64,000 bases of DNA from assembly GCA_036897445.1 (NCBI GenBank), contig JAYMTL010000035.1, positions 62,001 to 126,000 of the forward strand. Reading direction: 5' to 3'. Within the stretch, counting starts at the first letter, position 1, and the number at the start of each line of letters is the position of its first letter. Source of the DNA: Pelargonium tetragonum. Taxonomy: Eukaryota > Streptophyta > Magnoliopsida > Geraniales > Geraniaceae. Below are positions 57,151 through 64,000 of the stretch, one piece after another. The position numbers and the translations under genes were made by a program. The notes beneath the pieces are model-generated. The model worked only from the letters and a program-made list of their open reading frames with translations. It ran no database searches and had not been told where the DNA came from.

Positions 57151-60100
57151 GAAAACAGTAAAGAATTTAGTTGTGAAATGTATTCTTTTGTATTTTTTTT
57201 TGTAACCCGATCAGTAATAGCAAGAGGAGAAGCCTACTTAAGTAAAGAATTGTTCTAAACTAGGCTCAAGCTTAGCACTTAATCATGTTTGTTTCCTAAT
57301 CTTTTATAGAGGTTCCTGTACCAGTAAGGGTACATTCCGATCTATCTGATTTAGCTTGTAAACAGATAAAGATGTTCAAGATAGATAATGAATTCCTGGT
57401 TTATTTGCAGAGAGTCCCTGTTTGTTAGAATCTCAAGTGGATGGCACATGGTTTACGTTTAAGAATCATTCTAATGGGATAAGTCGGAGCAGCTATTTCT
57501 TCTTGAGGGAAAGCCGGTTAAAGTTGTAAAGCTAGGATCGGGGTTCCCAATTAGTAGTTTAAAAGTAAGATCTTACATACAATATAACCATAACACAAAA
57601 TAACCTGTAAAAGGAAAAACTTTCACTTGAGCTTAATCCTTTTCAATTCCTAACAAACACAAATAGGAACTCCTTTTAAACAGCTACGCATCTACTATAT
57701 CTAGTAAATTCGAGCAGAAGGAAATCCCATTAGAAATTAGAAAAATCTTATTCAGTAATTACTTCCAAGAAAGACTCAGGATTAGGAATTAAAGATTCAT
57801 TACAATAAGTTTCTATCTAAAATGTTATTATCTTTATATTTCATTTACCTGTAATCCTGTAATGTTTACACATTTAACTTGAATTCCTTTTTCTTTCCTA
57901 TACATTTATTCCATTTAATTTATCTTCTTTCGAAACTTCGCTTACTTATAACAATTCCTATCTCGTTCAAGCTGAAAGAGAACTCTCTCTACTAAAGGAC
58001 ACTGAGCTACTTTTCCGAAGACCTGGAACACAGAAAAAAACTGGTAGGACTCCGAACAGACCTAGACCCACTTACTTAGAAATTCAAGGGTAAAGAAATC
58101 CCAATAAAATGAAATACAATAAGCCCTGAAGTTTCTGAATGCCTTTAACCACCAAGAGAAGTTTGATCTTAATTAAATACCTGAATCTAAATTCCTATTA
58201 ATTAAGAAATCCACCCTACAGACTAGAAAAGCTGCTACCTATATACAAATGATAGGAAAAACTTGGATCTAGATTCATTCCTTGTAAGTTAAGGAAAACA
58301 CACTACGCACTAGCTTAGGATGGTATTGCTGCCCGGGTTGTTAATAGTTTACCTCTGTAAATGTTTGCTTTAGAATTACTTATATTCTATTTTATCTAAC
58401 TAAAACAAACAGGGCTGGAAAGAAGAAAACCTTACGAAAAAACTACTCTTTAATTTAAATGGGATTTCCTAAAGGTTTGACTTTGGACTTAGGAATTTTT
58501 AGGTGAAAGGAGAATCCTCTTCTTTGTGTTTCTGTGTTCTGTAGTGCTTACTAAATTCCAGTGTTGGGGGGTTTCAATTTACCAGGAAGTTTTAGTACAT
58601 AGAACCCTAATAAAGCTGTTCCGAAAACAGGGTCTTATAAGTTTAAAGAGCAGGTCGAGTAAATTGGTAAAAAAGGGGCAAGCCTAAATTGAGAAAGGTA
58701 TAGAATCCCTTAATGGAAACCTTGTCAGTATTAAGTATTAAGTCTAAGCAAAATATAGTCATTTAAACGTAGTTAGGTACAGCAAAAAGTTCTTATGCCT
58801 ACATAAAGAATTCAAATCCTATTCGTTTTCATTAAGTAACTATATACCTTTTCTATACAAAGCACTTTAACTGGATTATATTCAAATAGGAATTCTCTCA
58901 CACTTCTTTGGTATTACATTGCTCAAAAGGGGCAATACCACGGCTACCCACCCTATATATAATACAGTCTCATTTTTATTATAAACTAATAACAAATTAA
59001 CGAGGAACTCTCTTAATGACATAAGAAAAGTCCTTCCTTTAAAGTAAAAAAGACACACTGAATTTGAATAAAGTATACATATAATTTAAACCAGAATAGG
59101 TTCTATCAGATAATAAGAATTTTCCACCGAAAAAGCTTTCAAAAAGTTATCAAGTCTTTAAAGTATATCTTGGAGGTTAAAGTAGAAACTTTTTGGATAG
59201 AGTTTTTTTATTAATAGTAAAAGGTACAATGAAATTAATAGAGAAGAGGTCAAAGCGGGTTAAAACAGGAGTCATTCGTTGTATAACTAAAAGGACAGGG
59301 CTGTTTTCTTCCGCTCGGTGTTGTTCAAAGGAATGAGAGTAAAAGCCCGCGTCTTATTTTCTTTCAGGTTTAGGAAGACTTTGAGTAAACAGGTAAGCGC
59401 TTGTTAAGCTTGTATAGAATCAAAGGGATTTTTTTATAACTAAGTCGCTATTCTTTATTTGTATTTTTTATAGATCCGGAAAGTCTTTACTTATAAACTT
59501 ATGGTAGGAGAGTTCCTAAAACCTTTTGAAAATAAGGTAGCCTTAGCTAGACTAAGAATAGTTGAAATAGGTCTTCTTCGGTTACTTCTAAGGGCCCAAT
59601 TATGGCGTAAATATCCAAAAAGAAAAAAGGGGTAAGAGGTACCAAAATAAAGGCTAGAAGGGTTTTTCATACACAATAAGGAATAAGGAGTCCAGTATAA
59701 GTGAATAAGTGAAATTTGTAGTTGGCCTTAAAGCCTTAGATTAGAGTGCGTTTCCGCAATAGGTTAGAGAACCTTAATAGAGTTATTGAAATTTCGAGTT
59801 ATGTAATTTTGAAGACTATACTAGCTGGAGTTTCTTTAAAATATGTTTAGGAGTAGTCGTCAGAGGCTTTTCCTATAAATTCTGCTGGGTTAGGTTCCCC
59901 CTTGAAAGGCTCGCGAACTTTCGTAAGCAGTGCGTTAAGTAACTTTACAATAATTTAGAATCTAGGTTGTTTCTTATGCCGTCTTTAAATTAACTGATAG
60001 GAAAACTTTTAAGTATAACTATTTAATCCGGTCGAATAGCTGCCCACTTATCTCTTAGTAAGGCTTGATATGGGGAGTCGGTTTGGGCCTCTACAAAAGG

Positions 60101-63100
60101 AATTCTCAAGGCCTTTTTTTTACTAAGACTCAGTGACACGGGTTTTTTCTAGGAACTATAAGGGTTAAAGTTAGGGAAATAGTGCAATAATAAAGTGTCT
60201 TTATCAAAAAGTATAAAACCCTCTCTTTTGTTTGGTTTTCTACCATATCTAGATTCTTTCCAAGCAGTATAATGGGAGTTATTAGCAGCAAGTAAATCTC
60301 CAAGAGCGCTTGATATAATATAAATCAAGTACTGCCGAAAACGGGTCAGGGCTATAGTATGGGGGTTTAAGCCAGCATCTCCTACTTAAGAGAGAATCCT
60401 TTTTTGTTATTAGTCTGAGTTTATATACCCCGGTGTATCCAACTATAATACCAAAAGTTATCCTTAAGCTCTCGGTTTCTGCGTATTCCGTATAATCTAG
60501 GACAAAATCCTTCTCGACTCAAACTTTTGCTTTTTATTAAGAACGGGAAAACTCTACCTATTAAATTAGAGATGTCACGTAATTAGAACCTTAAAATTAA
60601 TAATAGAAGTAAAAGGGTACAGATCCGCAACATAGAACTCTTGCTTTATTTTGTTTATAAGCCCCTTTTTATATAAAGACAAAGACAAGTTATACAAAAC
60701 TGAAAGGGTCACTATCTTCTCGTGCTTAACTCCGTACTGTAGCATATAATATATTTCTAAGCGTGCTGACACAACGCTCCTATTTCTTCGAAAACTGATA
60801 AAATAAATTAGTTCCAGCTCTTTTCTATTGTCGGAGTTTTTAATTGCTGTATCGTTTCTAGCGCCTGAATAAAATAAACGAATGCATAGAGTTTTTGGTT
60901 TCGCAATTCAGAGAGCGCCCCGTTTTAATAACAAAAGGAGATAAGTTTAAGAAATCTCCAATATAGAGTACATTTAGCTTACCCCCCGGCCAGCAATATA
61001 ATAGAGTTAGTATTAGCTTAGATAAGGAAAGCTTGGACTTATAGTTTTATAGGTACCCTGCCTTTTCGTAAACACTCTTTAACTTGTTGTCCTTTTTAGA
61101 ATCCCCTTCTATGCACCTAAATTTTTTATAATTTGACAAGGGGTGCGCTTCCTTAAGTGAATTCTCTCCCAATCGAGTAAGCTTTAAACTATTACAAGAG
61201 TTTGTCCATATGTATTTTGTTTAGCAGTCACTCTCGAAGTTAGATAAGATGTAGATATATAGCCATGTGAACTTCTGGATTAAGAATTCTTGGAATTCCA
61301 TTTGCACTTACAGGTTTCAATGCAAGTTAGTTGAGTCCTAAGTTTCCTTTTACAACAGAGTTTTTATAATCGGGATTGGACTTTTGCTTTCCTTAGTTCT
61401 AGAAACTCTTGTATGTCGTATAGTAATCGCTCATTCGGAAACCCCTATACCTTCTATCTTTATTAATTAGGACTCCCTTGCCAGGAAATTACTTCCTATC
61501 TCCTCTTGCATTACGGTGAAATTGGCCAATTAAAACTTCCATGGAAATTGAAGGCTAAAGGCTTCAGAGACCTGCATCAACTTTACCCAAAGGGTCCCCC
61601 GCTTCCCTTATTATAATTAAAAAAAATAGTTTTTTTTAGCTTAAGATTCCTTTATGTGCCCTAATTAAGTTAAGTATTACCTTGCGAATCCAAAGATTTA
61701 ATAAAAGCTACTGCTCATTCCGTTTTTTGCAATCTCAGAACTTACTCTTAGTAAAAAGAAGAGAACCCTCAGTAAGGTCTAGGGAGCTTTTATGTTTCCC
61801 TTTTTGCTAAAAAGTTTCTGTAAAAAAACCTCTAAGGGATACAGTCATTTTTAGTTTTAAAGGGCCCCTACAATAGGTTTTTATAATTAGCGAAGGCTGT
61901 AGAAAGGTGTCCTCTGCTTTGTATTTATACTGGATAAGCTCTTTTTACTACTAAAGCGCTCTTTATTAGAGAAGCGCGAACCTCTTTTATTTATACGAAG
62001 GAATCTCGACAATGAATCGTTCAGGGTTGTTAGACTCGCTAGAGTACCCGTAATTTTTAGGTAATAACATATAAAATTACAGCATACAAAGTAATATTCG
62101 ACAGAAAAAAAGAAAAGTTTTATTTCCCCGTTAGAGTTTTCCTTAAAATAAAGATAAGAGTACCGACATAATCTGGAAGAATACGAAGATTATTCATATA
62201 ATTGTGACAGCTAAAATTTTGCTACAACGTAATTGCATTTTTTATATAAAAAAGTTTGAGTTTCGAATAGAGTGAACTGACACGAAGGGGGTTGCTAATT
62301 ATTTCTATCTCTAAGAAAATCTCGTGTATCCGGCCGGTAAGGCTAACTAGTATGAAGAATAATACGAGTTGTCCACCCTTTTAACTGAAAAAAGGGGTGC
62401 TAGGCTCTAAGGGCTTATCAGTAGCTAGAAAGGCTAAGCCAAGTTTCTGTTCGAGCTAAGATTCTTATTTGTTCCTTTTAAAAGTTGTATACGCTTTGTT
62501 TTACTTCCAAGATGACAATAAATCTGTATAGGTGTATTTTTAACAAATGTTGAATTCTAAAAAACGAGTTAAGAGAGAGCTTTGAGATACATAAGCAAAG
62601 TATTCTTTATAAAATTAAGAAGTACTCCCTTAGGGTTCCTTTTTGAACTAAAACTGAAATTAGACCTCCAGTTCTGATATCTCAGCTCCTACTCGGGTTA
62701 AAATGAAAGAGCAATCTCGTGGATCTATTCGTTGCTAGAATCATAACCTTGAGAAGGAAGAACTTGACTTTTTTTAATACAAACGTCATGGATCCTTATA
62801 CATCACTTTTTCTAAATGAGCTCCTATAAAAAAATAACAATACCGAGTAAGCCTCACTCAAGTTTTGGTTGCCATGAAATTCAATTTATAGCAGGGAAAA
62901 AGTAGCTAAAATATCATTCTCTTAGATGTATAGCTTACCTTTCTGGATTTCCTTTTTTTTATGCTTACCCTGTCTTAATCGTCAAGTCAAATTATTTAAT
63001 ACCGGATAAAGGGGGAGTCTTTAAGTAAGAGAGAACGTCCTACATAGGCGGAAGGTTTAAGAGCTTTTTAGAGGAATAAGAGAACTCTAAAGTATAGAGA

Positions 63101-63930
63101 GTTTGATTTTCTTTCCTGATAAAGTGGAATTTGTTAATTAGAATAAGGAAGATTTAAAAGCCCCAAACTTAACTTAATAGACCACAAAGCTTGTTTAAGA
63201 ATCATAGATAATGAATGACCTGTTTAGTTTAATATAGATTAGTTATCCTAAAGGCTTTACTTTATCTGTAATCAGGAAACCCGAAATAATAGGAGAACAA
63301 GCAACTCTTACTTAGAATTCTGGTGCCATTCCTAGCCTTTTATTATATCCCAGAGATCCCTATCTCAGTGCTACGCTCTAAGAAGCCCACTTTCGTTTAG
63401 AAAATTATATGCCATTAGAGGTTGGCTCCGAGCGCATAAAGGTGAAAGCCCTTTTTAAAAGTAGGCTTTGATTTATACTTCTATCAGGCTCTTGTTGGAT
63501 TAATTCTCACTGACTGAAGAGGGAATTTAAGCACAAGTTTTTTTACTAAATCTAAATATCAGGCAATACGTGCCTTTCTTGAATATTTTGGGATAAAGTG
63601 TCTCCATATAATATCTAAAAAAATCCTAAAAAGTCTTAATCCGAGTTAACGCAATAATATAAAAGGAATTCGGTAATCAATGAAAAGGTAAATACAAAAA
63701 GTTTAATAGTACAAGTACAGTTTTTCCTGTTAGGCTATACTAAAGTTTGCTTGCATAAGTTTATTCTGGATTTTTATAATTATTAAAAGACTCTAATTTT
63801 TAGTTTTTTAAGCTTGCCTCATAATGGAAATCAAACCCTATTTGTCTAGGTTTCTCAGAGACAACTTCCCTTTCAAAAAGGCTTGCCCGAAACCCCCTAG
63901 CTAGTTTACACAACAGGGTAGGTTTGGTTG
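57151..63930. other. Noncoding spacer
   Basis: The texture returns to AT-rich spacer with short palindromes (GGGCCC at 59592 and 61862). No gene is recognised. Open frames 59491-59676 and 60575-60772 (both minus) are of chance length. Confidence 0.5.
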
Positions 63931-63955
63931 TAAGTAAAGTGGATGCCTATAACAA
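63931..63955 (+). rRNA. LSU-rRNA 5'-end-like patch
   Basis: GTGGATGCCT at 63939-63948 is an exact copy of the conserved element near the start of bacterial-type LSU rRNA (GGTGGATGCCTTGGCA), preceded by TAAGTAAA, where LSU has an AAGTGA/AAGCG-type sequence, and followed by a CAAT at roughly the right place. The match is about 10-15 bases and the window ends 50 bases later, so it cannot be extended. It may be the edge of an LSU rRNA gene or module starting at the window end, or chance. Confidence 0.2.
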
Positions 63956-64000
63956 TGTAAACCCTTAAGCTTTGTATTTTCAGAAAAAAAAGAGAGCCTT

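Noticed and set aside
1-64000. CRISPR arrays, intact insertion sequences, LTR pairs, group I/II intron cores and bacterial operons
   Set aside because: No regularly spaced repeats, no terminal repeats bounding an ORF, no recognisable intron domain V, and no gene clusters could be found by reading both strands.

Overview
The window reads as gene-poor, AT-rich organellar DNA, most likely from a greatly expanded mitochondrial genome of a plant or green-alga-like eukaryote. GC is about one third, estimated from sampled lines. Three observations support this. (1) The only intact gene I can defend is a tRNA with anticodon CAU at 4355-4428 on the minus strand. Its form is that of the bacterial/plant-mitochondrial elongator tRNA-Ile(CAU), whose anticodon C is modified to lysidine. 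(2) CpG is not visibly depleted, which argues against methylated plant nuclear DNA. (3) No open frame exceeds 117 codons, which is about what chance gives in 64 kb of this composition. Exact taxonomy is not recoverable by eye. A nuclear insertion of organellar DNA, or even an artificial sequence, cannot be excluded.

Layout. 1-4354 has no gene. 4355-4428 is trnI-CAU (minus), with two small stem-loops just downstream of its 3' end. About 5640-6260 is a compositional island near 46% GC that looks like a fossil scrap of a Ty3/gypsy retrotransposon integrase region, the kind of nuclear debris often found in plant mitogenomes. 6261-10992 is gene-free apart from a short stretch resembling the small-subunit rRNA 530 loop near 10778. 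10993-11030 is a well-preserved 5' half of a tRNA-Lys(UUU) that stops exactly at the end of the anticodon loop. 11031-18890 is mostly featureless but carries a long perfect hairpin (11821-11862) and three short rRNA-like patches (13251, 15451, 15701). 18894-18960 is a decayed tRNA. 19720-19870 and 27045-27190 are two diverged copies of one element that share an exact 19-mer and resemble the 5' end of small-subunit rRNA. Further decayed tRNA-like segments lie near 24783, 41981 and 42871. 49437-50040 holds a series of short small-subunit-rRNA-like motifs in the correct order on one strand. 55750-57150 is a smoother block of about 40% GC with a different texture. The window ends with a match to the conserved start of large-subunit rRNA near 63939.

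The rest is noncoding sequence seeded with short GC-rich palindromes, of which GGGCCC is the clearest (17 sites seen by eye against about 1-2 expected), usually flanked by an A/G-rich left arm and a C/T-rich right arm. No operon or pathway can be described. What there is to interpret is the decay or scattering of translation-RNA genes inside a hairpin-rich spacer. The tRNA-Ile call is firm. The rRNA-like and tRNA-like calls are by-eye similarities that covariance-model searches could confirm or kill.
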